A stretch of 64,000 nucleotides of DNA from assembly GCA_963736695.1 (NCBI GenBank), contig CAVTPU010000001.1:992001-1056000 (forward strand). The letters run 5' to 3'. The notes beneath the pieces were generated by a model. That model did not search any database. It was not told the DNA's origin and saw only the letters and a list, made by a program, of their open reading frames with translations. Origin of the DNA: CAVTPU01 sp963736695 (lineage in GTDB: Bacteria; Actinomycetota; Actinomycetes; Mycobacteriales; Micromonosporaceae). Shown here piece after piece: positions 43,581 through 52,216 of this stretch. Both the position numbers and the translations under genes were made by a program. Every line of letters begins with the position of its first letter. Position 1 is the stretch's first letter.

Positions 43581-46460
43581 TCAGCTGCAGCCGCTGGTCG
43601 AGCCGCACCCCTCGCAGACATAGCAGCTGCCCGCCGGACGCATCTTCGTGCCACAGGTCAGACACAGCGGCGCGTCGGCCGCCTTGTGTTGCACCCGCTC
43701 GAGCAGCTCCATCGAGGAGCCGACCTCGTGTGCCGGTCGAACACCATTGGTCGGCTTATCCACCACCGTGGCCTCAGCGGTCGGTTGCGCCGTCGAGGTG
43801 ATCTGCTTGACGGGGCCACCACTCTGGCCGGCCACGAAGGCGGCGATGTCGAAGTCCTCCCCGGCCGCCTCGGCACGCGCCTGGGCGGCACGTTCGGCGG
43901 CGGTGAAGATGCCGAGCTCAGCCCGGCGTTCCACCGGCAGGAAGTCCAACGCGAGCCGACGGAAGATGTAGTCCATCACCGACGCCGCCATCCGAATGTC
44001 GGGGTCATCGGTCATGCCCGCGGGTTCGAACCGCATGTTGGTGAACTTGCTGACGAAGGTCTCCAGCGGAACGCCGTATTGCAGCCCGATCGAGATGGCG
44101 ATCGAGAACGCGTCCATGACGCCGGCGAGTGTCGAACCCTGCTTCGACATCTTGAGGAACAACTCGCCGAGGCCATCGTCGGGATAGGACGACGCGGTGA
44201 GATATCCCTCGGCGCCCGCCACCGAGAACGACACTGTCTCCGATGGACGTTTCTTCGGCAGCCGACGCCGGGTGGGTCGATATTCGACGACCCGCTGCGG
44301 CTCGGACGCCTTCTCGACCTCTTTCTTGGCCTTGGCGTTGGATAGCGGCTGCCCGACCTTGCAGTTGTCGCGATAGATCGCCAGCGCCTTGAGGCCGAGC
44401 TTCCATCCCTGCATATAGACGTGTTCGACGTCCTCGATCGTCGCGTCCTCCGGCATGTTGATGGTCTTGCTGATCGCGCCGGAGAGGAACGGTTGCGCCG
44501 CGGCCATCATGCGCACGTGTCCCATCGGCGCGATCGTGCGCTCCCCCATCGCGCAGTCGAAGACCGGATAGTGTTCGGTCTTCAGCCCGGGAGCGTCGAC
44601 GACGTGGCCGTGCTCGCCGATATATTCGACGATCGCCTCAACCTGCTCCTCGGGATAACCGAGGTGGCGCAGGGCTTCCGGCACCGTCTGGTTGACGATC
44701 TGCATCGACCCGCCGCCGACGAGTTTCTTGAACTTCACCAGGGCGAGATCCGGTTCGATGCCGGTGGTGTCGCAGTCCATCATGAGGCCGATGGTGCCGG
44801 TCGGCGCGAGCAGCGACGCCTGCGCGTTGCGATAACCGTGTTTGTCGCCGAGTTTGAGGCACTGTTGCCATTGCCGGGTGGCTTCGCGGGCGATGCCGGT
44901 CGCCAACGCGTGCGGCCTAATGGTGTCGTTGGCCGCGGAGTGCTTGCGCATGACGCGTTTGTGTCCATCGGAGTTACGGGCATAACCGTCGTACGCGCCG
45001 ACGACCGCCGCGAGTTCCGCGGAGCGCCGATATGCCGCACCGGTCATCAGTGACGTGATCGCGGCGGCGACCGAACGCCCCGCATCGGAGTCATAGGGCA
45101 GGCCGCTGGCCATGAGCAGGGCGCCGAGGTTGGCATAACCGATGCCCAGTTGACGATAGGCGCGGGTGGTCTCGCCGATCTTCGTCGTCGGGAAGTCGGC
45201 GAAGCCGATGGAGATGTCCATCGCCGTGATGACGAACTCGACCGACGCGACGAACTTGTCGATGTCGAACGTGGAGTCGTCGCGACGGAACTTCATCAGG
45301 TTGAGCGATGCGAGGTTGCACGACGAGTTGTCCAGCGACATATATTCGCTGCACGGGTTCGAGGCGGTGATCCGTCCGCTCTCGGGTGTGGTGTGCCACT
45401 CGTTGATGGTTCCGTCATATTGAATGCCCGGATCGGCGCATTCCCAGGCGGCCTGGGACACGACCCGGAACAGTCGGCGGGCGTCGGTCGTCTCGATGAC
45501 CCGGCCGTCGAGCCTGCCCACCAGATCGAAGGTGGTGCCGTCCTCGACGGCACGCATGAACTCATCCGAGACCCGAATGGAGTTGTTGGCGTTTTGATAT
45601 TGAACGCTAACGATATCCTTGCCGCCGAGGTCCATGTCGAAGCCGGCGTCCCGCAGCGCGCGGATCTTGTCCTCTTCGCGGGCTTTGGTGGCGACGAACT
45701 CCTCAACGTCCGGGTGGTCGATGTCGAGAATGACCATCTTCGCCGCGCGACGGGTCGCCCCACCCGACTTGATGGTTCCCGCGCTCGCGTCCGCGCCGCG
45801 CATGAAACTCACCGGACCGGACGCGGTGCCGCCCGAGGAGAGCAACTCCCGGGAGGCCCGGATGCGCGACAGGTTGACCCCGGCCCCGGAACCGCCCTGG
45901 AAGATCAGACCCTCCTCTTTGTACCAATCGAGGATGGAGTCCATCGAGTCGTCGACCGAGAGGATGAAACAGGCCGAGACCTGTTGCGGTGACGTCGTGC
46001 CCACGTTGAACCAGACCGGGGAGTTGAAGCTGAAGACCTGGTGAAGCAGCATCCAGGTCAGCTCGTGGTCAAAGACCTCCGCGTCGGCGTCGGTCGAGAA
46101 ATAGCCGCCCTCGACGCCGGCCCGCCGATAGGCGCCGACCACCCGGTCGATGAGCTGACGCAACGAGGTCTCCCGCTGCGGGGTTCCGACGGCGCCACGG
46201 AAATACTTCGTGGTCACGATGTTGGCGGCGTTGACGCTCCAGAAGTCCGGGAACTCCACACCACGCTGTTCGAAATTAACCGACCCGTCCCGCCAGTTGG
46301 TCATCACCACGTCGCGGCGTTCCCAACTCACCTCGTCGTAGGGGTGCACACCTGGAGTGGTCCAGACCCGCTCGACACGCAGCCCGGCGGCGGCTTTGCC
46401 CCGCCCTTTCTGCACTGGCCCCGCCTCCCCCGCACCGGATGCGCCCACAGCCCGCGTCAT
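43581..46460 (-). CDS. nrdJ: Vitamin B12-dependent (class II) ribonucleotide reductase
   Basis: A 959-residue enzyme that reduces ribonucleotides to deoxyribonucleotides using adenosylcobalamin. Seen are FSFNSPVWFNVGTTSPQQVS with the substrate-site Cys in SACFILSVDD, the radical-Cys region NPCSEYMSLDNSSCNLASLN, LLAPTGTIGLMMDCDTTGIE and the C-terminal zinc-ribbon-like CLTCGTKMRPAGSCYVCEGC. This is the long actinobacterial NrdJ. The ATG at 46460 follows GAGAAGAGGAG. It lies 104 bp after nrdR, in the same operon. NrdR represses it when dATP is high. Confidence 0.95.
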   Translation of the reverse strand: MTRAVGASGAGEAGPVQKGRGKAAAGLRVERVWTTPGVHPYDEVSWERRDVVMTNWRDGSVNFEQRGVEFPDFWSVNAANIVTTKYFRGAVGTPQRETSLRQLIDRVVGAYRRAGVEGGYFSTDADAEVFDHELTWMLLHQVFSFNSPVWFNVGTTSPQQVSACFILSVDDSMDSILDWYKEEGLIFQGGSGAGVNLSRIRASRELLSSGGTASGPVSFMRGADASAGTIKSGGATRRAAKMVILDIDHPDVEEFVATKAREEDKIRALRDAGFDMDLGGKDIVSVQYQNANNSIRVSDEFMRAVEDGTTFDLVGRLDGRVIETTDARRLFRVVSQAAWECADPGIQYDGTINEWHTTPESGRITASNPCSEYMSLDNSSCNLASLNLMKFRRDDSTFDIDKFVASVEFVITAMDISIGFADFPTTKIGETTRAYRQLGIGYANLGALLMASGLPYDSDAGRSVAAAITSLMTGAAYRRSAELAAVVGAYDGYARNSDGHKRVMRKHSAANDTIRPHALATGIAREATRQWQQCLKLGDKHGYRNAQASLLAPTGTIGLMMDCDTTGIEPDLALVKFKKLVGGGSMQIVNQTVPEALRHLGYPEEQVEAIVEYIGEHGHVVDAPGLKTEHYPVFDCAMGERTIAPMGHVRMMAAAQPFLSGAISKTINMPEDATIEDVEHVYMQGWKLGLKALAIYRDNCKVGQPLSNAKAKKEVEKASEPQRVVEYRPTRRRLPKKRPSETVSFSVAGAEGYLTASSYPDDGLGELFLKMSKQGSTLAGVMDAFSIAISIGLQYGVPLETFVSKFTNMRFEPAGMTDDPDIRMAASVMDYIFRRLALDFLPVERRAELGIFTAAERAAQARAEAAGEDFDIAAFVAGQSGGPVKQITSTAQPTAEATVVDKPTNGVRPAHEVGSSMELLERVQHKAADAPLCLTCGTKMRPAGSCYVCEGCGSTSGCS

Positions 46461-46564
46461 TGCTTTCTCCTCTTCTCCCGGACATCCCAAGGGTTGTCCG
46501 GATGGGTCCTACTCTGCCGTCACAAGCTTTGTCGACTGCGGATTTCCGCTATTTCCCCGCGTCT

Positions 46565-47107
46565 TCAGGACACATCCACGCTCGCCGCGTCGCCACGTGG
46601 GCGTACGGGCATCGGTTTGTCGTCCGGGTCGTCGTCGACCCCGGTCGCGGTGTCGGGCTCGGGTGCGGCGAGGCGCAGCGCGGCGATCTCACGTTCGAAG
46701 TCACGCAAGGACTCAAACGAGCGGTAGACGCTCGCGAAACGCAGATAGGCGACCTCGTCCAGATCGCGCAGTGGCCCCAGGATCGCCAGCCCCACCTCGT
46801 GGCTCGGCACCTCGGCGACCCCGCGAGCCCGCACCGCCTCCTCGACCCGCTGCGCCAACAGGGCCAGCGCGTCGTCGCCCACCGGGCGCCCCTGGCACGC
46901 CTTGCGAACCCCGGAGGCGATCTTCGTGCGGCTGAACGGTTCAGTGACGCCGCTGCGCTTGACCACCGCCAGCACCGCCTCTTCGACTGTGGTGAAGCGC
47001 CGTCCACACTCGGGACAGGACCGGCGACGGCGAATCAACGCGCCGTCCTCGGCCTCGCGGGAGTCGACAACGCGAGAGTCCGGATGCCGGCAATAGGGAC
47101 AACGCAT
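46565..47107 (-). CDS. nrdR: Transcriptional repressor NrdR
   Basis: A 180-residue repressor of ribonucleotide-reductase genes. The N-terminal zinc ribbon is C3-x2-C6 and C31-x2-C34 (CPYCRHPDSRVVDSREAEDG, then CPECGRRFTT). The ATP-cone (about 48-138) begins AVVKRSGVTEPFSRTKIASG and senses ATP/dATP. It is the first gene of the nrdR-nrdJ operon and should bind the two NrdR boxes upstream, repressing its own operon. The acidic C-terminal tail (from about 150) is longer than in many relatives. Confidence 0.95.
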   Translation of the reverse strand: MRCPYCRHPDSRVVDSREAEDGALIRRRRSCPECGRRFTTVEEAVLAVVKRSGVTEPFSRTKIASGVRKACQGRPVGDDALALLAQRVEEAVRARGVAEVPSHEVGLAILGPLRDLDEVAYLRFASVYRSFESLRDFEREIAALRLAAPEPDTATGVDDDPDDKPMPVRPRGDAASVDVS

Positions 47108-47217
47108 CGTGACCTCCTTCGGGGCGATTTATCCGTACGCGCGACGCGCGGGCACAGCGAATCCGGCCACGCCGATCGACCGACAGGGGCGTGTCCGCCC
47201 GAATTGCCGATAACGTG

Positions 47218-47266
47218 AACCCAATCTGTGGGTTACTCACATCCATGTGACTACTAGATGTTGTGG
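47218..47266 (-). promoter_or_regulatory. Putative pair of NrdR boxes
   Basis: On the minus strand, CCACAACATCTAGTAG (47266-47251) resembles the actinobacterial NrdR box. About 32 bp downstream, AACCCACAGATTGGGTT (47234-47218) forms a second, imperfect box with a 6-5-6 inverted repeat. Two boxes three helical turns apart is the usual NrdR layout. Both lie upstream of nrdR. Confidence 0.5.
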
Positions 47267-47442
47267 TGGACGTTAGTCTGACGGCAGGTCTCATGCAAAT
47301 CAACAGACCCAGGCGTGTCGCACGACACCATCGAATCGCCGCGCCAACAACGCACACGGTGGGTAGTCACCCAGTGCGCCCCGCGCGAAGTCGTCACGGC
47401 GAGCCTCGGTGCGCGAGGGGATGCACGGCCACGCCACATCGG

Positions 47443-47458
47443 TCGAACAGTTGTTTGA
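47443..47458. promoter_or_regulatory. LexA-binding SOS box
   Basis: TCGAACAGTTGTTTGA differs by one base from the actinobacterial SOS consensus TCGAAC-N4-GTTCGA. It lies about 95 bp upstream of the lexA start and should allow LexA to repress its own gene. Confidence 0.8.
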
Positions 47459-47553
47459 GAAATCACGGGCGAGGATATACGGTCGTAGAAGGCATCAACC
47501 GCCCATCGCATGACCATGCCGGCGCACAGACCGGTGATGTGAGGAGGAGTGAC

Positions 47554-48375
47554 GTGGCTAGCACGGACCGGCCCATCGCTGGAGACGCGTCGACGGTGTC
47601 CACTGGGCCAACGGTGCCCACTGGGCCGGCGGTGTCCACTGGGGTGAGTCAGGGCGCCGGTGCTCGCATGCGCCGCCGCGGCGGTCCGGCCGAACTGCGT
47701 GCGGTCGAGGCCGTGGTGAGTTCGCTGCCCGAGGTCTTCGCCGCCGATCTCACTCAACGTCAACGCAAAATCCTCGACTACATCCGCGACACCGTCGACC
47801 GGCGCGGATATCCGCCCACCGTGCGGGAGATCGGCGAGGCGGTCGGTCTCGTCTCACCGTCCAGTGTGGCTTATCAGATGGGCGTGCTGCAGAAGAAGGG
47901 CTATCTGCGCAAGGACCCCAACCGGCCCCGTGCGGTCGACGTGCGGCCACCGAGCGAACTCGCGCTCGACGAGGAGGAAGCCGTGCGCGCGGCCCGCCCC
48001 GCCCCGGCGTATGTTCCGGTGCTCGGACGAATCGCAGCGGGCGGCCCGATCCTCGCCGAGCAGTCGGTGGAGGGGGTCTTTCCCCTTCCTCGTGAGCTCG
48101 TCGGCGAGGGCACACTCTTCATGCTTCAGGTCAAGGGCGACTCGATGCTCGACGCCGCGATCTGTGAAGGCGACTGGGTCGTCGTGCGCCAGCAGCCCAC
48201 GGCCAACAGCGGCGAGATCGTTGCCGCGATGCTCGATGGCGAGGCGACAGTGAAGACCTATCGCCATCGCGATGGTCACGTCTGGTTGATGCCGCACAAC
48301 CCCGCGTTCGACCCGATTCCCGGCGACGACGCGACCATCCTGGGCAAAGTCGTCGCTGTCTTGCGTCGGATCTGA
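47554..48375 (+). CDS. lexA: SOS-response repressor LexA
   Basis: A 273-residue LexA. The DNA-binding winged helix is at about 68-140 (TQRQRKILDYIRDTVDRRGY, then PPTVREIGEAVGLVSPSSVA). The self-cleavage site is the Ala-Gly in GRIAAGGPILAE, the catalytic Ser is in KGDSMLDAAICEGDWVVV, and the catalytic Lys in GEATVKTYRH. RecA filaments trigger cleavage and SOS induction. The GTG at 47554 follows GAGGAGGAGTGAC. The first 60 residues are an unusual extension with repeats of the type VSTGP/VPTGP. It has its own SOS box and is divergent from nrdR. Confidence 0.95.
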   Translation: MASTDRPIAGDASTVSTGPTVPTGPAVSTGVSQGAGARMRRRGGPAELRAVEAVVSSLPEVFAADLTQRQRKILDYIRDTVDRRGYPPTVREIGEAVGLVSPSSVAYQMGVLQKKGYLRKDPNRPRAVDVRPPSELALDEEEAVRAARPAPAYVPVLGRIAAGGPILAEQSVEGVFPLPRELVGEGTLFMLQVKGDSMLDAAICEGDWVVVRQQPTANSGEIVAAMLDGEATVKTYRHRDGHVWLMPHNPAFDPIPGDDATILGKVVAVLRRI

Positions 48376-48392
48376 TGCCGCGTCAGGTCTGA

Positions 48393-50546
48393 TCAGCGGC
48401 GACGACCGTCTCGGGCGTCGAAGTCCTCGTCGTAGCCACCATATTGCTGACCGCCATAGGGCTGCCCGCCGTAAGCGGGGTCGGCACTATACGGCTGGCC
48501 GTTGTAGGGCTGACCGCTGTACGGCTGCGCGGCATAGGACTGGTCAGCGGCATAGGACTGGTCCGCCGCATAAGACTGATCGGCCGCATAAGACTGATCC
48601 GCGGCGTACGAGTCTTGGCCGTATTGGTCAGCGGCATAGGGTTGCGCCCCGTAACCATTATCCGCATAGGACTGTGCTCCGTAGGCCTGGCCGCCGTAGC
48701 CGGCATCCGCATAGGGCTGCGCACCATAGGCCTGGCCCCCAGTGGCGTAGGGCTGATCGGTGGCCGCGTAAGGCTGATCCGCGGCGTAGGACTGGCTGTA
48801 GTCAGCTCCGCCATGTGCGGGTTGGCTGGCCGGAACCGCGCTGTAGGGCTGTTGCGGTGCGGCGTAGCCGCCACCGCCCGCGCCATAGGTCGTCGGGGAT
48901 CCGTATGTGCCACCGCCGCTGTAAGGCTGACCGCTGTAGGGTGCCGCACCGCTGTAGGGCTGACCGCTATAGGGCGCACCGCTGTAAGGCTGACCGGCGA
49001 CGTATTGTCCACCGCTCTGCGGCACCGGGCTGCTCGGCGTGCTGCTGTTCGGCACGCCGCTGTAGGGCTGGCTGGCGCCATAGACCCCGCCCTGCGCGGG
49101 CGTCCCGTAGGCGTTGGCTCCGTAGCCCGCCCCGGCGGCGGCGTAGCCGTCGGCTTGAAAGCCGGTCGTCGGCGCGTAGCCCGGGTCGTCGGCACCGTAT
49201 CCGTTGGAGCCATAGCCGTTGGAGCCATAGCCGTTCGAACCGTATCCGTCGGCGGCGTAGCCATAGTCGTCGTGTCCGTCGGCGTAGTCGCCGGCGCGTT
49301 GATGGTCGTCGCGGCCGCCCCGACCGCGCGGTTGTTCGTCGTAGTCGTCGTAGTAGTCGTCATCGTCGTCATCGTCCTCGAGCCGGCGTCGACGAGCGCG
49401 CCGAATGCCGACGATGCCGGCGATCGCGAGCACGAGACCGACCACGCCAACCGCCGCGATGATGCGGGTCCACTGCGAGAAGCTGATCTTGTCGAACCAG
49501 CTCTGGTCGGCGCCGGGGGCTTCCTGCGCGGGGTTGCTGGCCCCGCTTGTAGGCGCCGCTTGCGGCACGAACGGCGTGTAGCGCAACAGGGCGGGTTTGC
49601 TGGCGGTGGAGAGTGTGAGGAACGAGGCGCCGTCAGCGCTGTAGGAGATCGCCTCACCCTGCTTCTCATCGGGCAGCGGGGTCACCCGAGGAGTCGATGA
49701 GGTGACCGCCGCCACGACGTCACCACCGGTCACGTCGAACTCGTAGGCGTCGGAGTAGGTGCGAATCACGACCTTGCTGCCATCGGGCGACTTCGCCGCG
49801 CCCGTGACCAGGGACTCGCCGATCGCGCCCTGCGGATTCTGCGTGCCCGTGTTCATCGGGGTGAAGGTGCCGACCTTGGCCATCGACGTCATCTTGGTGG
49901 TGCTGTCGGCGACCAGCGCGCCAGTCGGCCGGAAAATCCCGCCCTTCTTGGTGATGATGACCGGCACGTCGCCCTTGTCGAGCAGCATCGCCGCGGCGTC
50001 GGCTTTCCCACCGGAGGGATAGGTGAGTCGATAGATGGCCGCTTTGCTCTCGCCGGGAACCGCCTTCTCCACCGCGACTCGGGTCCGGTCGCCCTTCTCG
50101 TCGCCGACGTCGGCGACCCAGATCGCGCCGTCCGCGCCGAGTGCGAGGTCCTGTGGGTCAACCGGATCGGGTGGACTGAACGTCGCGACCGTCGACTTGC
50201 ACTTGCTGTCCAGGGTATAGATCTTGAGGTTGGACGGTTGCTCGGTCCGCCCGCCCTCCACCACATAGACGCTGTCGTTGGACGCGACCATGCCAGTGAT
50301 CTCGTTGAGCGAGGTGCTGCTCACCGTGCATGTCGCTTTTCCGGCCGTCGCGGCACCAATATTGCTGGTTCCGCTGGATGACCCGGCGCTGGGAGTCGCG
50401 GTCGGCGCGGCCCAGACCGGGCCGCGATCGGTGGCGACGGCCGGCGAGACGCAGCCGAGGATGACGAGGATGGTCGCGCCCAACGCGGCGACGGCGCCGA
50501 CCGCGAGGGACGGCGCCCCCGGGTGCCGGGAGAGGTGACGACGCAT
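48393..50546 (-). CDS. Membrane-anchored beta-propeller-like protein with long Tyr-rich repetitive cytoplasmic tail
   Basis: A 717-residue protein. A signal segment (about 12-38) is followed by an extracytoplasmic beta-propeller-like domain (about 65-340; LNEITGMVASNDSVYVVEGG, DPQDLALGADGAIWVADVGD, PVIITKKGGIFRPTG). One membrane helix lies at about 357-380. The remaining about 335 residues are cytoplasmic, disordered and built from repeats: YGSNG x3, YSGQP/YSGAP, YGAQPYA, and YAADQS x4 in an 18-bp period. The ATG at 50546 is preferred; an upstream GTG at 50597 is possible. A shorter paralogue without the tail is at 52217-53332, so the two flank hflX. Confidence 0.8.
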   Translation of the reverse strand: MRRHLSRHPGAPSLAVGAVAALGATILVILGCVSPAVATDRGPVWAAPTATPSAGSSSGTSNIGAATAGKATCTVSSTSLNEITGMVASNDSVYVVEGGRTEQPSNLKIYTLDSKCKSTVATFSPPDPVDPQDLALGADGAIWVADVGDEKGDRTRVAVEKAVPGESKAAIYRLTYPSGGKADAAAMLLDKGDVPVIITKKGGIFRPTGALVADSTTKMTSMAKVGTFTPMNTGTQNPQGAIGESLVTGAAKSPDGSKVVIRTYSDAYEFDVTGGDVVAAVTSSTPRVTPLPDEKQGEAISYSADGASFLTLSTASKPALLRYTPFVPQAAPTSGASNPAQEAPGADQSWFDKISFSQWTRIIAAVGVVGLVLAIAGIVGIRRARRRRLEDDDDDDDYYDDYDEQPRGRGGRDDHQRAGDYADGHDDYGYAADGYGSNGYGSNGYGSNGYGADDPGYAPTTGFQADGYAAAGAGYGANAYGTPAQGGVYGASQPYSGVPNSSTPSSPVPQSGGQYVAGQPYSGAPYSGQPYSGAAPYSGQPYSGGGTYGSPTTYGAGGGGYAAPQQPYSAVPASQPAHGGADYSQSYAADQPYAATDQPYATGGQAYGAQPYADAGYGGQAYGAQSYADNGYGAQPYAADQYGQDSYAADQSYAADQSYAADQSYAADQSYAAQPYSGQPYNGQPYSADPAYGGQPYGGQQYGGYDEDFDARDGRRR

Positions 50547-50624
50547 GGCCCTCAGTCTGACAGAATTATTGTCAAACTGCGTAGCCGCATTCGCCACATA
50601 ACTTAGGGCGACGTAACCACTACA

Positions 50625-52094
50625 CTATGCTGCGTCATTTCCGGACTCCCATTCCCCGTCAGTCGTACCAAGAAATGGTCTCAGCTGCACGGCGAGCTGC
50701 TCATCGACCCGCACATGGAGTTCGACCCCTGCCTCGGTGTGCCGAGAACGCAGTACTTCGCCGTTTTCGTGCACTTGGGCGACGAGGTCACCCCGGTCAT
50801 AGGGCACAGTGACCGAGATCTCCACGGCCGGACGGGGCAGTCGCGCCTCCACCAAGGTCCGAAGCTGGTCGACACCGGCTCCGGAGTGCGCCGACACGAA
50901 CACGGCCTCAGGCCACAACCTGCGCAGCTCACGCAGCTTCTCGTCGTCGGCGAGGTCACACTTGTTGATCACCAACAGCTCCGGTACGGCCTGCGCGCCG
51001 ACCTCCGCGAAGACCTCGCGGACCGCCCGAACCTGCTCCTGTGGATCGGCGTGGGCTCCGTCAACGACATGCACGACCAGGTCGGCCTGCTCGACTTCCT
51101 CCAAAGTGGACCGGAACGCCTCGACGAGCTGGTGCGGCAGGTGCCGCACGAAACCGACGGTGTCGGAGAGGGTGTAGACCCGCCCGTCGGCGGTTCGCGC
51201 CCGTCGAGTGGTCGGATCCAGGGTGGCGAAGAGCGCGTCCTCAACGAGGACCCCGGCCCCCGTCAACCGGTTGAGCAGCGAAGACTTGCCGGCGTTGGTG
51301 TAGCCCGCGATCGTGACACTCGGCACCGCGTGCCGGCGGCGACTCGACCGCTTCGTGTCCCGAACGGTGCGCATCTGGGCGATGTCCCGCTTGAGCCGGG
51401 AGATGCGGGTGCGGATGCGTCGTTTGTCGGTCTCCAGCTTCGTCTCGCCGGGACCGCGCAGGCCGACGCCGCCGCCCGCGCCACCGCCCCGGCCGCTGCC
51501 GCCGGTCTGCCGGGACAACGCCTCACCCCAACCCCGCAACCGGGGCAGGAAATATTGCAGCTGGGCTAGCTCGACCTGCGCCTTGCCCTCACGACTCTTG
51601 GCGTGCTGGGCGAAGATGTCGAGGATCAGCGCGGTGCGGTCGATGACCTTGACCTTCACCTCCTGCTCCAGGGTGCGCAGCTGGCTCGGCGACAGCTCGC
51701 CGTCACAGATCACCGTGTCGGCGCCCGTACTGACGACGACCGAGCGCAACTCGTCGACCTTGCCGCGGCCAATGAAGGTCGCCGAATCGGGTCGGCCTCG
51801 CCGCTGGATAAGGCCCTCGAGCACGGTCGACCCGGCCGTGTGCGCCAAGTCGGCCAGCTCGACCAGCGAGTTCTCCGCGTCGGCCACGGTGCCTTCGGTC
51901 CAGACCCCGACGAGCACCACACGTTCCAACCGCAGCTGGCGGTATTCCACCTCGGTGACATCGGTCAGCTCGGTGGAGAGCCCAGCGACCCGCCGCAACG
52001 CGTGTCGTTCTTCTCGTTCGAAATCCCCGGCGGTGGGGCTCACATCGCCCGCGTGGAAGTGCTCGGACTCTGGCATGACAGTCTTGTTGTTCAT
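50625..52094 (-). CDS. hflX: GTPase HflX (ribosome-associated)
   Basis: A 489-residue GTPase that splits stalled ribosomes under stress. The N-terminal domain (about 55-190) includes RRGRPDSATFIGRGKVDELR and VIDRTALILDIFAQHAKSRE; a basic linker (LRGPGETKLETDKRRIRTRI) follows. The GTPase domain has G1 GYTNAGKSSL, G3 DTVGFVRHLP, G4 NKCD and the G5-like SAHSGAG. An actinobacterial insert GGSGRGGGAGGG precedes the linker. The start is taken at the ATG at 52094; an ATG six codons upstream (52112) is possible. Its neighbours are two propeller-like membrane proteins. Confidence 0.93.
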   Translation of the reverse strand: MNNKTVMPESEHFHAGDVSPTAGDFEREERHALRRVAGLSTELTDVTEVEYRQLRLERVVLVGVWTEGTVADAENSLVELADLAHTAGSTVLEGLIQRRGRPDSATFIGRGKVDELRSVVVSTGADTVICDGELSPSQLRTLEQEVKVKVIDRTALILDIFAQHAKSREGKAQVELAQLQYFLPRLRGWGEALSRQTGGSGRGGGAGGGVGLRGPGETKLETDKRRIRTRISRLKRDIAQMRTVRDTKRSSRRRHAVPSVTIAGYTNAGKSSLLNRLTGAGVLVEDALFATLDPTTRRARTADGRVYTLSDTVGFVRHLPHQLVEAFRSTLEEVEQADLVVHVVDGAHADPQEQVRAVREVFAEVGAQAVPELLVINKCDLADDEKLRELRRLWPEAVFVSAHSGAGVDQLRTLVEARLPRPAVEISVTVPYDRGDLVAQVHENGEVLRSRHTEAGVELHVRVDEQLAVQLRPFLGTTDGEWESGNDAA

Positions 52095-52216
52095 CGCCTG
52101 CGATGGTGCCACGGCTGGGGCCGGTCGCGCACCATACTTTGCCGATCGCCATGCCTCGTGGTCTGCCCGCTTCGCCCAACCCCACGGCCGGCGGGCGACC
52201 TGCCAGACTGTTCGGC

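Noticed and set aside
46461..46564. A cobalamin riboswitch between nrdR and nrdJ
   Set aside because: The gap is only about 100 bases and shows no B12-box-like conserved text; control by NrdR boxes upstream of nrdR explains the operon.
48444..49700. A 418-codon plus-strand frame rich in I, L, V and G
   Set aside because: Antisense to the Tyr/Gly-rich repeat tail; its periodicity simply mirrors the repeats.
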